A stretch of 64,000 nt of DNA. Source: Thermochromatium tepidum ATCC 43061. Its GTDB lineage: Bacteria > Pseudomonadota > Gammaproteobacteria > Chromatiales > Chromatiaceae. Each line of letters opens with the position of its first letter. The first letter of the stretch is position 1. The notes under the pieces are model-generated. The model had not been told where the DNA came from. It saw only the letters and a program-made list of their open reading frames with translations, and made no database searches. The DNA lies in the NCBI RefSeq assembly GCF_009664085.1, contig NZ_CP039268.1:853501-917500 (forward strand), given 5' to 3'. A program made the translations under genes and the position numbers. Below are positions 24,076-33,375 of this stretch, one piece after another.

Positions 24076-25112
24076 TGCCCAGTCTCCAGATCCAGCCGGC
24101 CCAGGCCCAGACCCTGGCGCGCCAGATCGGGCAGGATATCCGCACCGAGGAAGGTCCGCAGGATGGCACTGGCCCGGGCCTGGACATCGAGATCTGCCAG
24201 GGCAGCGGGATGGAGCACCCTGGCCATCATCCAGGCATTGGCTAGGGCATTCTCGACATTGGTGTTGTAGGCGTTGAACGGCAGGGTCAGATAGACCCGG
24301 CCCTCGCGTACCGCACGCAGACCCTGGTAGAAGCCAGACTCCCGGGCATACTCGGCCAGGATGCCGGCCAGTCCACCGCCGTCGATGAAGAGCACCGGCG
24401 GATCCCAGAGCAGGATCTGTTCGCGGTCGATGAACAGATGACCAGCGGGTCCGGCCCGATCCGCCAGGTTGTCGGCGCCCGCCCAGACGAGTGGCGGATG
24501 TCCCGACTGGGTGCTGGTGAGTCCATGGGCACCCTGCAAGCTGACGCCACCCACATAGGCGGTAGCGGGCGACTCATTGGCCAGACGTTCGCGCAGCTCG
24601 GCCAGGTTGGCGGTCAGGAACCCGGCCAATTGCTCGGCGCGCGCCTCAAGGCCCAGGGCGGCGGCCAGGGTATGCAGCGAGGTCAGCAGGTCATCGATCC
24701 GCAGCAGACCAGGGCCGCCATAGCTCAACGGCAATACCCGGAGTCCAGCGCGCTCGCGCAGGGCCTGGATCTGTTGGTCGTCGAGTGTGACGGTCACGAC
24801 CAGGTCCGGACGCAGCGCCACAAGCTGCTCCAGATCCGGCAGACGGCCTGGACCACCGGGTCCGATCGAGGGCAGGTCGGTCAGTCCGGGTGGCAGGGCA
24901 TAGCGATAGCTGCTGGTCGAGAGCGGGCGTCGCTCTATGTCTTCCAGCCCGACCAGACGCTCGGCGGCCCCGAGATAGGTGAGCAGTCGCAGCGCGCCTG
25001 GGCCGACGGCCAACACCCGTTCGGCACCCACCGCCCCGCTCGAACGCCAAACAGGCGCGGCCAGTCCGGCGGCGAGCAGGCCCAGGAAGTGTCGGCGCGT
25101 GCAGGCGGTCAC
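24057..25112 (-). CDS. ABC transporter substrate-binding protein with Tat-type signal (FepB/BtuF-like)
   Basis: A 351-residue periplasmic binding protein. The N-terminus TRRHFLGLLAAGLAAP is a twin-arginine signal. It has a helical-backbone class III fold: RLVGLEDIERRP and LVALRPDLVVTVTLDD in lobe one, FNAYNTNVENALANAWMMARVLHP near the C-terminus. The FNAYNTN segment is common in iron or cobalt chelate binding proteins. The ATG overlaps the stop of the TonB-dependent receptor gene by four bases. It would collect the chelate from the receptor and pass it to the FecCD permease. Confidence 0.85.
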   Translation of the reverse strand: MTACTRRHFLGLLAAGLAAPVWRSSGAVGAERVLAVGPGALRLLTYLGAAERLVGLEDIERRPLSTSSYRYALPPGLTDLPSIGPGGPGRLPDLEQLVALRPDLVVTVTLDDQQIQALRERAGLRVLPLSYGGPGLLRIDDLLTSLHTLAAALGLEARAEQLAGFLTANLAELRERLANESPATAYVGGVSLQGAHGLTSTQSGHPPLVWAGADNLADRAGPAGHLFIDREQILLWDPPVLFIDGGGLAGILAEYARESGFYQGLRAVREGRVYLTLPFNAYNTNVENALANAWMMARVLHPAALADLDVQARASAILRTFLGADILPDLARQGLGLGRLDLETGQWTPVS

Positions 25113-27343
25113 AGCTCGACGTCCAGCGTCAGCATGGCGGTGAAGGGTGCGCCCGGATAGTAGCTGGCACTACCGCCTTGGTTGTCGTCCGAGGCATTGA
25201 TCACCGCCACATAGTCTTCGTCGAAGAGGTTGGTCAGTTCTAGCGACACCTTGAGCGTCTTACCCGGCCACAGACGCTCGGTGCTGTAGCTCAGGGTCAG
25301 ATCTGCGAGCAACACGGCGTCGATTGACTCTTGGTGCTGGGAATCGCCGTGACGCTCGCCCAGGTAGCGCAGTGCCGGGCGTAGCTCAAAGTCGCCGAGG
25401 CGATAGATGAGGCCGGCGTGCGCCATCCATTCCGGGGTGTCTACCACCTGCTTGCCCTTGGTGTCGAGGGTCGTGCCCTGATAGGTCAGATCCGCATCGT
25501 AGGTCAGGCGGGTATAGGTCGGGTTCAGGTAGAGCCTGAGCGCATCCGAGACATAGGCATTGATCGCCAGCTCCAGCCCATAGCCCGTGGCCTCACCGAT
25601 GTTCTGCTGGTAGTTCACCGGCTTGCCTTTGACCAGAACGCGGGGGTCAGACACGCTGGTCAGCAGGTTCCGGTATTGGCCGAGGAAGAGCGTCGGCATG
25701 ATCTCGATGCGCTCGCCGCGAAAGCGTAGCCCCAGATCGATGGTATCAGACTCCTCCATGTCATAACCGGAGAACAGTTCGTTCAGCGTGACCCCGGCGG
25801 CCCGAAAGGCGGCGCGGTTGCTGTTGTAGGTATTGATGATGGGCAAATAGGAATAGGGCCGGATGAAGCCCCGGCCATAGCTGGCATAGACCTGGGTCGC
25901 GGGCGTCAGGTCGTAGGAGAGGCCGAGCGACGGCAGCCAGATGTCATGGGTGCGTGCCTCGCGGTCCAGGTCCGGGGCGCGCACCAGGGCATAATCAGGT
26001 GCCCCGCCTGTGGTGTAGCCCTCACTCTTGGAGTCCTGGAACTCGAAGTATTTGAGTCCGGTCTGCCAGCTCAGCGCACCGAGACGTCCGGTAAGCTTGG
26101 CATAGGGACTATGGATGTAGGTCGTCCCTGTGGTCGCCAGCACGCCATAACCGCGATAGCTGAGCCCGCTGCGGGTGATGGCAGAGTTCTGGGTGGTGAT
26201 CTCCATGGCGTTTTGCTCATAGTGATACCCCATCAATGCCGTGATCCCCTGGATCTCAGTGCTGGCCTCGGCGATCAGGCCCCAGCGATCGATGTCACGG
26301 TTGCGCTCCTGTACCTGTCCACCGCTTGCCGTGGTGCCCTGGAGGATCCTGGCGTCCTCGGTCGAGGAGTAGGGTTTGAGGGTCAGACGGGTGTCGGCGC
26401 TGGGCCGATAGGTCAAGACCGAGAGCAGATCCGTATTGAGGTAGGAACCGCGGTTGTAGTCGTAGTAATAAATGTCCTCGGACGCGTTTCCGGTACGGCT
26501 GGTGTTGAAGTCCAGATCCAGGTCCGCGTCCGGCCCCGCGACCTGCGCATAGGTCAGCGCCCGATAGAGGTGCTGTTCCTGATCGTTGTGATTGAGCCAG
26601 AGCTTGAGTTCGAGGTCTTCACGCAGCGGCTGGACGAGCGCCAGATTGGCATTGATCCGCGGACCCAGATCGCCCGGACCCCGCCACTTGTCCGCCTCTG
26701 AGTAGGAAGCGGCGCCGGCGATCCGGGTGCCGCTCGCGTTCAGGCGCCCGGACTCCAGCCGAGCATAGGTCCGGGTGAAGTTATCTCCACCCAGTCGCTG
26801 ATTGAGTTTGGCACCGGCTTCCTCACCCGGCCATTTAGGATGCAGGACAATGGCCCCACCGCGTGTGCCGACGCCGGTCCCGATATCCGCCGGGGTCGCG
26901 CCCTTATAGACCGAGATCGACTCTATGTTCTCCAGGTCATAGAGATAATCCCGTGGACCGATGGGGTTGCCGCCATAGTTCGGTACCCCTTCCACCGTCA
27001 GAGTGCCCAGCGAGCTGCGCACCCCGCGCAGACGCACGCTGGATTGCTCTACGCCCAGTCCGCGACTGTCCGGTTGCTCGGTGCTCACGCCCGGAAGTAG
27101 ATCGATCGCCGCCCAGACCTGGTTCGCCGCCTTGGTGCCCTGGATCTCGATCCCCTTGGTCGTGACCGCCGTGCCCGTATAGACCTTCTCCTCGGTCTGC
27201 TTGGTCGGTGTTAGGATGCGCTCAGCCTCGACCTCGAGGGGTTCGAGGGTGATGATCTCCTGCCCGCGCACCTCTGACCAGATCAGCCCCTCAGTGAAAA
27301 GGACGAGCGCGATCTGAACGAGTAATGAGCGTCGCGAGTACAT
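25109..27343 (-). CDS. TonB-dependent outer-membrane receptor
   Basis: A 744-residue protein with a signal peptide ending near RGQE (residue 28), a candidate TonB box region (ITLEPLEVEAE), a plug domain (about 55-180, with LLPGVSTEQPDSRGLG and GTRGGAIVLHP) and a long beta-barrel ending in an aromatic-poor strand (MLTLDVEL). It would take up a metal chelate, haem or cobalamin across the outer membrane. It leads the operon receptor, binding protein, permease, ATPase, DUF364. The energy-transducing exbB-exbD-tonB genes are divergently transcribed from the shared region at 27344-27494. Confidence 0.9.
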   Translation of the reverse strand: MYSRRSLLVQIALVLFTEGLIWSEVRGQEIITLEPLEVEAERILTPTKQTEEKVYTGTAVTTKGIEIQGTKAANQVWAAIDLLPGVSTEQPDSRGLGVEQSSVRLRGVRSSLGTLTVEGVPNYGGNPIGPRDYLYDLENIESISVYKGATPADIGTGVGTRGGAIVLHPKWPGEEAGAKLNQRLGGDNFTRTYARLESGRLNASGTRIAGAASYSEADKWRGPGDLGPRINANLALVQPLREDLELKLWLNHNDQEQHLYRALTYAQVAGPDADLDLDFNTSRTGNASEDIYYYDYNRGSYLNTDLLSVLTYRPSADTRLTLKPYSSTEDARILQGTTASGGQVQERNRDIDRWGLIAEASTEIQGITALMGYHYEQNAMEITTQNSAITRSGLSYRGYGVLATTGTTYIHSPYAKLTGRLGALSWQTGLKYFEFQDSKSEGYTTGGAPDYALVRAPDLDREARTHDIWLPSLGLSYDLTPATQVYASYGRGFIRPYSYLPIINTYNSNRAAFRAAGVTLNELFSGYDMEESDTIDLGLRFRGERIEIMPTLFLGQYRNLLTSVSDPRVLVKGKPVNYQQNIGEATGYGLELAINAYVSDALRLYLNPTYTRLTYDADLTYQGTTLDTKGKQVVDTPEWMAHAGLIYRLGDFELRPALRYLGERHGDSQHQESIDAVLLADLTLSYSTERLWPGKTLKVSLELTNLFDEDYVAVINASDDNQGGSASYYPGAPFTAMLTLDVEL

Positions 27344-27494
27344 GCCAAAGTCTCCTTAACGAGGCGGAGAAGGTTAGCCTGATGTAGCCACACTTGGATG
27401 TCGGGACACTTGGTATGATAATTTTAAGGTACATAATACACAACTACCGAGGCTGTAAACCTGATCAGCGCCTCGGCGAGAAGAGGCCGACTTA
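27344..27494. promoter_or_regulatory. Divergent promoter region between receptor and exbB operons
   Basis: A comparatively AT-rich stretch (27415-27450, TGGTATGATAATTTTAAGGT and following) lies in otherwise GC-rich DNA, as expected for two back-to-back promoters. No convincing 19-bp Fur palindrome could be identified by eye. An AGAGG ribosome site for exbB is at 27482-27486. Confidence 0.45.
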
Positions 27495-28328
27495 ATGACC
27501 GATCCGATGCGGATGGTATTTCCAGCCTTTGTGCGGGGTATCATGCCGTCCAATAGAGACGCGCCCCTTGCGCCGGCCAGCGACACGCTCGCTGTGATCC
27601 CTGGACTCGATTGGGGTCATCTGGTCATCCAGGTGGCGCACCGGTTGGCGATCGTCATAGATATGGGTGGTCCGGTGATACTGGCGCTGGGGGTGCTCTC
27701 CGTGGCGGCCTTGGCCATCGTGCTGCTCAAGCTCTGGCAGTTTGGGCGGCTGCGTCTCGGCGCGCTCGGCCCTGTCCAGGATGCGCTCACACTCTGGAGA
27801 CGGCACGAGGATGAGGCGGCACTCGCGCGTCTGCGTCGGATGCGCTCGCCGGTGGCGCGGGTCGTCGCGGTCGCCATGGTGGGACTGGAACGGCCCGACG
27901 TCGAGCCGGCACTGCTGCGCGAGGAGCTGGTACGCCTCGCGAGCGTCGAGCTGGAGGGGCTGCGTAGTTATCTGCGGACCCTAGAGGTCATCGGCACCCT
28001 GAGTCCGCTGCTGGGACTGCTCGGTACGGTGCTGGGGATGATCGAGGCCTTTCGCCGGCTCGAATCGGCCGGGACCCAGGTCGATCCCGCCATCCTCTCG
28101 GGAGGGATCTGGCAGGCGCTGCTCACGACCGCCGTTGGCCTGAGCATCGCCATCCCGGTGGTACTGGCTCACACCTGGCTGGAGCGGCGTGTCGAGCGTT
28201 GTGGACACCAGATGGAAGACGCCGTCACCCAGGTCTTCACGCGCGATCTCCTGCCCATCGACCTGGAGGTCGGGCCGGGGCACCAGTCCGCCGCGACCGA
28301 TGCGGCCCAGGTCAGCGATGCGGCTTGA
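27495..28328 (+). CDS. exbB: ExbB/TolQ-family proton-channel subunit
   Basis: A 277-residue protein. Start 27495 has AGAGG eight bases upstream; ATG 27543 is a shorter alternative. Three membrane segments are seen: about 61-80 (GGPVILALGVLSVAALAIVL), 170-190 (GTLSPLLGLLGTVLGMIEAF) and 215-235 (ALLTTAVGLSIAIPVVLAHT). The GLLGTVLGMIEAF and TTAVGLSIAIP motifs are diagnostic for ExbB/MotA/TolQ. With ExbD it forms the proton-driven motor for TonB. It overlaps exbD by 11 bases. Confidence 0.92.
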   Translation: MTDPMRMVFPAFVRGIMPSNRDAPLAPASDTLAVIPGLDWGHLVIQVAHRLAIVIDMGGPVILALGVLSVAALAIVLLKLWQFGRLRLGALGPVQDALTLWRRHEDEAALARLRRMRSPVARVVAVAMVGLERPDVEPALLREELVRLASVELEGLRSYLRTLEVIGTLSPLLGLLGTVLGMIEAFRRLESAGTQVDPAILSGGIWQALLTTAVGLSIAIPVVLAHTWLERRVERCGHQMEDAVTQVFTRDLLPIDLEVGPGHQSAATDAAQVSDAA

Positions 28329-28713
28329 GTGGCGCGTGCCGCGCCGTCCTAACCCGATCGGACTGACGCCCCTGATCGATGTCGTCTTCATCCTGCTGCT
28401 CTTTTTCTTGCTTGCCTCGCATTTCGAGGCGCGGCGTGCGCTCCCTATTGACGCAACGCAGACGGCGCTCGCGGAAACCGCGGACTCGGACGTGCCCAGC
28501 CTGTCGATCCGGCTCCACGCCGATGGCCATATCGATCTGGGTGACGTGCGGCTAGAGCAGGGGGCGGTGGTGGAGCGACTGCGCGACCGCCTTCGGCAGC
28601 AACCTGAGCTGCGCGTCCTGATCCATCCGGATGCCGAGGTCGAGCTTCAGGCCCTGGTCTCGCTGATGGACCGGATCCTGGCGCTCGGTGTGACCGAGGT
28701 GACCCTGGAATGA
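28318..28713 (+). CDS. exbD: ExbD-family protein 1
   Basis: A 131-residue single-pass protein. After a short basic N-terminus, GLTPLIDVVFILLLFFLLAS (about residues 15-34) holds the membrane helix with the essential Asp near its start. A periplasmic domain follows, ending in ILALGVTEVTLE. ExbD multimers sit in the ExbB pore and carry protons via that Asp. Its ATG lies inside the end of exbB, and its stop overlaps the second exbD start (ATGA). Confidence 0.92.
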   Translation: MRLEWRVPRRPNPIGLTPLIDVVFILLLFFLLASHFEARRALPIDATQTALAETADSDVPSLSIRLHADGHIDLGDVRLEQGAVVERLRDRLRQQPELRVLIHPDAEVELQALVSLMDRILALGVTEVTLE

Positions 28714-29111
28714 AATTCATCCAACCGCACCGCCGGTCGCCTGGTGATACTGGGCTGATCCCGCTGATCAATGTCATCTTACTGATGTTGATCTTCTTTA
28801 TGCTCATGGGGCGGCTGACACCGCCCGAGCCGCTCAATGTGACACCACCCACCGCAAACACGGGTCGCGCGCCGACCGAAGCACCGATCCTCCTGCTCAT
28901 CGATGCCGAGGGGCGGATGGCCCTGGACGCTCGCCCTATCGAAGCCGACGCGCTGATGGGGCGGATCGCCGCTCTCGCTGATCCGGCATCGCAGCCCGTG
29001 ACCATCAAGGCCGATGCTCGGCTCAATGTCGGCTCATTACGGGCCGTGCTGACCCTGTTGCGACAGGCCGGAATCGCGCGCGTCGATCTGATGACGGTCG
29101 GTCGGCCATGA
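28710..29111 (+). CDS. exbD: ExbD-family protein 2
   Basis: A second, divergent ExbD-like protein of 133 residues. Its membrane segment, GLIPLINVILLMLIFFMLMG (about residues 15-34), has Asn where ExbD1 has the proton-carrying Asp (LID versus LIN). A periplasmic domain ending RVDLMTVGRP follows. The Asn suggests it cannot carry protons alone and may form heteromers with ExbD1. Paired ExbD genes occur in other proteobacterial TonB systems. It overlaps the tonB start by four bases. Confidence 0.88.
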   Translation: MKFIQPHRRSPGDTGLIPLINVILLMLIFFMLMGRLTPPEPLNVTPPTANTGRAPTEAPILLLIDAEGRMALDARPIEADALMGRIAALADPASQPVTIKADARLNVGSLRAVLTLLRQAGIARVDLMTVGRP

Positions 29112-29986
29112 TGGAGATCCGCGTCCATCACTGGCTGATCGCGTTGATGGTGGCCGGTGCCGCCCATGTGGCCCTGCTGCTGGCGTGGCCGACACCGTCT
29201 TGCCCAAAATCCCAGGTAGGGCCTGTCTATAGCCTCCGGCTGGCGGCGTCCAAGCCCTCCAAGGGCGCCGACTTGGATGAACCGAGCAAAGGCCACGATA
29301 AGCAGGAACCGCGCGCCCCTGATCAGCCGACTCTGACGCCGCCCCCTTCTAAGCCCATGCCAAAGGCGGCGATTCAGACACCCCTGAGCGCACCAACGAC
29401 GCCCAAGACACAGACACCCGAGTCAAGGGTTGCGAAGTCTGGCGAGGGCACGAAGACACGCACGCGCGAAGGACCCAAGCGACTGGTCGAGACGCGCCAG
29501 GGGCGTCCCAGGCCCGTCACCACCAAGACGCCGGCGCCGACCAGGCCGATGGCCGGCGTCGAGGCAAGCCCCGAGATCCCCTCAACCCAGGCGCAAAGGA
29601 CCCAGGGCGGCACCGAGGAGAGGTTCAACCGGGCGGGTCACGGAGGATCAGGACAGGGCGCCGATGACGGCGGCGTCGGCACGGGTGTCGATCCGGCGGA
29701 TATCCACAGTTATTACGCCACGCTGGTCGCCTGGCTCAAGCGGCACAGGCGTTACCCGGAGTCGGCGCGTCGACGCCAGGAGCAAGGCACAGTCCAGGTG
29801 ACCTTCAGTATCGACCGGCAGGGACGCCTGCTGTCGCACCGGATCGAGTCGAGTTCCGGCCATCCGGTGCTCGACCAAGAGGCGAGGTCCCTGCTGCAAC
29901 GGGCCTCACCCATGCCACCCATTCCGGCCAACCTGGCCCAAAATACCCTGACCGTCACGATACCGATCAGCTTCAGCCTCCACTGA
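29108..29986 (+). CDS. tonB: TonB-family energy-transducing protein
   Basis: A 292-residue protein with one N-terminal membrane anchor (about residues 8-27, HWLIALMVAGAAHVALLLAW). A long proline-, lysine- and threonine-rich periplasmic spacer follows (about 45-185). A C-terminal TonB domain (about 205-292) has the RRYPESARRRQEQGTVQV and ASPMPPIPANL motifs. It transmits ExbBD motor energy to outer-membrane receptors, presumably the divergent one at 25109-27343. It is the last gene of the operon and is followed by a hairpin. Confidence 0.92.
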   Translation: MMEIRVHHWLIALMVAGAAHVALLLAWPTPSCPKSQVGPVYSLRLAASKPSKGADLDEPSKGHDKQEPRAPDQPTLTPPPSKPMPKAAIQTPLSAPTTPKTQTPESRVAKSGEGTKTRTREGPKRLVETRQGRPRPVTTKTPAPTRPMAGVEASPEIPSTQAQRTQGGTEERFNRAGHGGSGQGADDGGVGTGVDPADIHSYYATLVAWLKRHRRYPESARRRQEQGTVQVTFSIDRQGRLLSHRIESSSGHPVLDQEARSLLQRASPMPPIPANLAQNTLTVTIPISFSLH

Positions 29987-30026
29987 ACCGGGGTCGGACA
30001 GGCGCCAGACCTCGACCTCGATCCTG

Positions 30027-30064
30027 CGAGCCGGGCATGGCCGGCTCGAAGCGCGCGAGCGTTT

Positions 30065-30066
<2 letters not shown>
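30027..30066. terminator. Hairpin between convergent tonB and acr3
   Basis: CGAGCCGG-GCATGG-CCGGCTCG at 30027-30048 is a perfect 8-bp stem. T residues at 30062-30066 follow after a 13-base gap. It lies between the tonB stop and the convergent arsenite-transporter stop, so it may end both transcripts; the displaced T tract makes intrinsic termination uncertain. Confidence 0.45.
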
Positions 30067-31152
<1,086 letters not shown>

Positions 31153-31156
<4 letters not shown>

Positions 31157-31410
31157 AGATGTTGACCTGTGAATGAAACTGAGGGGCCATGACAACAGGC
31201 GGCTTGTCGGCCGTTGATCTGGATGGGTGGACAGGGTACGTCGCCATAAGAGCAGAAGACGCAGCAGTCACCCGGTTTGGGGCGCAGTAGGGTGCTGCAG
31301 CCCAGACACTCGTAGTACCACTGACAGGCATCCGTGGGCATGATCTCCTCGCGCCGATGTCCGCAGTGGGGGCAGGTCAGGGTCGAGGTCAGGATCGGTT
31401 CCGGCATCAC
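31153..31410 (-). CDS. Small cysteine-rich GDCCVFCSYG-motif protein
   Basis: An 85-residue protein (or 84 from the second Met) with eleven cysteines. CPHCGH and CLGC in the first half look like a zinc-ribbon pair. GDCCVFCSYGDVPCPPIQ (about residues 48-65) is a signature of small proteins regularly found in arsenic and mercury resistance clusters. Its molecular role is not known to me; binding of arsenite or zinc by the cysteine clusters is plausible. It lies between arsC and acr3, with overlaps or zero spacing on both sides. Confidence 0.8.
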
Positions 31411-31827
31411 TCAGATCTCCAGGGCTTCACGGACGGCTGGGATCAGGCGTGCGCGGATGTCGTCGCGCACTGCGATGAAGGATTCTAGCGGTTCGCCGTG
31501 CGGGTCATGGAAGGACAGATGGACCTGCTTGACCGGACGCGGGAAGACCGGACAGCTTTCCCTGGCGTTGTCGCAGACGGTTGCCACTAGATCGATGGGT
31601 TCATCGAGCACCGCGTCGATATCCTTGGGATACAGGCCATCGGTCGGCAGGCCGAGGTCTTGTAGTGCCGCGATGGCGCCCTCGGCCACCCTGGGCTGAG
31701 GGTGGGTACCCGCCGACAGGGCGCGCACCTGATCCGCCAGATCATGGTTGAGCAGGACTTCGGCCATCTGCGAGCGACAGGAATTGCCGGTGCAGAGGAC
31801 CAGCACGGTTTTTTTGGGTGGGGCCAT
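31411..31827 (-). CDS. arsC: Arsenate reductase, low-molecular-weight phosphatase fold, thioredoxin type
   Basis: A 138-residue enzyme with the phosphate loop CTGNSCRSQ (about residues 12-20). A second pair of cysteines is spaced as in thioredoxin-coupled ArsC (VCDNARESCPVFP, Cys seven apart, about 84 and 91). It reduces arsenate to arsenite, which Acr3 then exports. The thioredoxin-like protein encoded upstream in the same operon may be its reductant. The gene ends one base before the small Cys-rich protein starts. Confidence 0.92.
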   Translation of the reverse strand: MAPPKKTVLVLCTGNSCRSQMAEVLLNHDLADQVRALSAGTHPQPRVAEGAIAALQDLGLPTDGLYPKDIDAVLDEPIDLVATVCDNARESCPVFPRPVKQVHLSFHDPHGEPLESFIAVRDDIRARLIPAVREALEI

Positions 31828-31932
31828 GAATCAGTCCTCGTGGCATAGAGTCGGATCAAGACGGGCTGGACGCTGGGCGAGGAATCTACGAGTAGAGGCC
31901 ATCCGCCAGACCTCGCCTGGCACGAACCCGGA

Positions 31933-32175
31933 TCAGGCCGAGGGTGCGAACCAGCCCTCGACCGTTTTGCGATCCGGCACCCCGCCTGAATGCACCACGA
32001 CCTCGTCGATCACCACGCCGGGCGTGGCCATGATGGGGTAGCGCATGATGTCCTGGATCTGGTCGACCTTCTCTAGCCTGATCTCGACCCCCTGGGCGCG
32101 GGCGACCTCTTCGACCAGGTTCAGGGTGGCCTGACAGTTGCGGCAGCCGGTGCCGAGGATCTTGACGTGTTTCAT
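31933..32175 (-). CDS. Small thioredoxin-like redox protein
   Basis: An 80-residue thioredoxin-fold protein starting MKHVKILGTGC. The redox site is GTGCRNCQ (Cys10-x2-Cys13), and the conserved cis-proline turn is MATPGVVIDE near residue 52. Such minimal thioredoxins frequently accompany ArsP-type permeases. It lies between the permease and arsC in the arsenic operon, 13 bases after the permease stop. It could regenerate ArsC or a permease-linked reductase. About 105 bases separate it from arsC, with no gene between. Confidence 0.88.
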   Translation of the reverse strand: MKHVKILGTGCRNCQATLNLVEEVARAQGVEIRLEKVDQIQDIMRYPIMATPGVVIDEVVVHSGGVPDRKTVEGWFAPSA

Positions 32176-32188
32176 GCGCTTGACTCCG

Positions 32189-33235
32189 TTAGAGAACGAG
32201 ATTGAAGACATAACCGACCAACAGGATGCCGGACGCAACCGCGGCGATGAAGGTCGCGATCAGCGGCCATTTGAGCACCTTGCGCAGGATCAGCATCTCG
32301 GGGGCCGAGAGTGCGATGACGCTCATCATGAAGGCGAGCGTGGTGCCGAGTGCCGCGCCCTTGCCGATCAGCGCCTCGACGATGGGGATGATGCCGGCGG
32401 CATTGGTGTACATGGGCACCCCCAGCACCACCGCCGCCGGGACCGCCCACCAGACCTCGCGTCCCATGAAGGCGGCCATGAAGTCCTCGGGCACATAGCC
32501 GTGGATCGCCGCACCGAGTCCGATCCCGAGGAGCACATAGGGCCAGACCCGCCCGACGATCTCGCGCACATGCCGGAGTCCGGCGTGCAGGCGTTCCGTC
32601 CAGCATTGATCAGAGCCGGATGCCGCCGTCGCCTCGCCCAGATGGATGGCACGCACCCAGTCCTCCAGATGGCGTTCCATCTTCAGTTCGCCGATGACGA
32701 GTCCAGCGACGATGGCCACTGCAAGTCCAAGCCCTAGATAGAGGAGCGCCACCTTCCAGCCGAACAACCCCAGTAGCAGTGCCAATGCCACCTCGTTGAC
32801 CATGGGCGCGGCGATCAGGAAGGAGAAGGTCACCCCCAGCGGCACCCCGGCCGAGAGGAAACCGATAAACAATGGCACCGCCGAGCAAGAGCAGAAGGGC
32901 GTGACGATGCCGAGGCTCGCCGCCAGGGCATTCCCGAGCCCCAATCGCCGACCGGCCAGCAGCGCCCGGGTGCGTTCTGGGGCGAAGAAGGTCTGGATCA
33001 CGCCCATCACAAAGACGATGCCGGTGAGCAGAAGCAACACCTTGGGCGTGTCGTAGAGGAAGAAATGTATCGCCTCGCCGAGCTGGGTGGCGCGGGTGAG
33101 GCCGAGCGCGCCGATCGCCAGATCGGCGATCTCGGTGAGATGGCTGTAGGCCAGCCCCCAGAACACGGCGGCGATGGGCAGGCCGACAAGCCAGGGGGCG
33201 AGGCGTTGAGGATCAGTCGTGGCCGTTGGGTTCAT
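32189..33235 (-). CDS. ArsP/DUF318-type permease
   Basis: A 348-residue membrane protein with about eight segments; MNPTATT at 33235 is taken as start. The motifs VTPFCSCSAVPLFIGFLSAG (with paired cysteines) and IAAPMVNEVAL, followed by a second copy-like half (GVPMYTNAAGIIPIVEAL), identify the DUF318/ArsP family, a two-repeat permease. Family members export organoarsenicals or are linked to redox-active thioredoxins. It is the first gene of the arsenic operon. No ArsR-type regulator is found between it and the next genes; 33236-33375 is empty apart from presumed promoter sequence. Confidence 0.88.
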   Translation of the reverse strand: MNPTATTDPQRLAPWLVGLPIAAVFWGLAYSHLTEIADLAIGALGLTRATQLGEAIHFFLYDTPKVLLLLTGIVFVMGVIQTFFAPERTRALLAGRRLGLGNALAASLGIVTPFCSCSAVPLFIGFLSAGVPLGVTFSFLIAAPMVNEVALALLLGLFGWKVALLYLGLGLAVAIVAGLVIGELKMERHLEDWVRAIHLGEATAASGSDQCWTERLHAGLRHVREIVGRVWPYVLLGIGLGAAIHGYVPEDFMAAFMGREVWWAVPAAVVLGVPMYTNAAGIIPIVEALIGKGAALGTTLAFMMSVIALSAPEMLILRKVLKWPLIATFIAAVASGILLVGYVFNLVL

Positions 33236-33375
33236 CGTGTCTATTAATGTAGTCCGAGCAACGCTGAAGACGAGTGAATCTGAATAAGGATGCATCAGGC
33301 TCGTTCGGTCCTGCGGGTCGCTCACGTAACCTCAGCCTGGGTGCGCTGTTGGAATCCAGGCCCTGCCGTGTTCGG

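Noticed and set aside
27344-27494. Fur box or cobalamin riboswitch before the TonB receptor
   Set aside because: No 19-bp Fur-like dyad or B12-box could be recognised by eye; only generic AT-rich promoter-like sequence.
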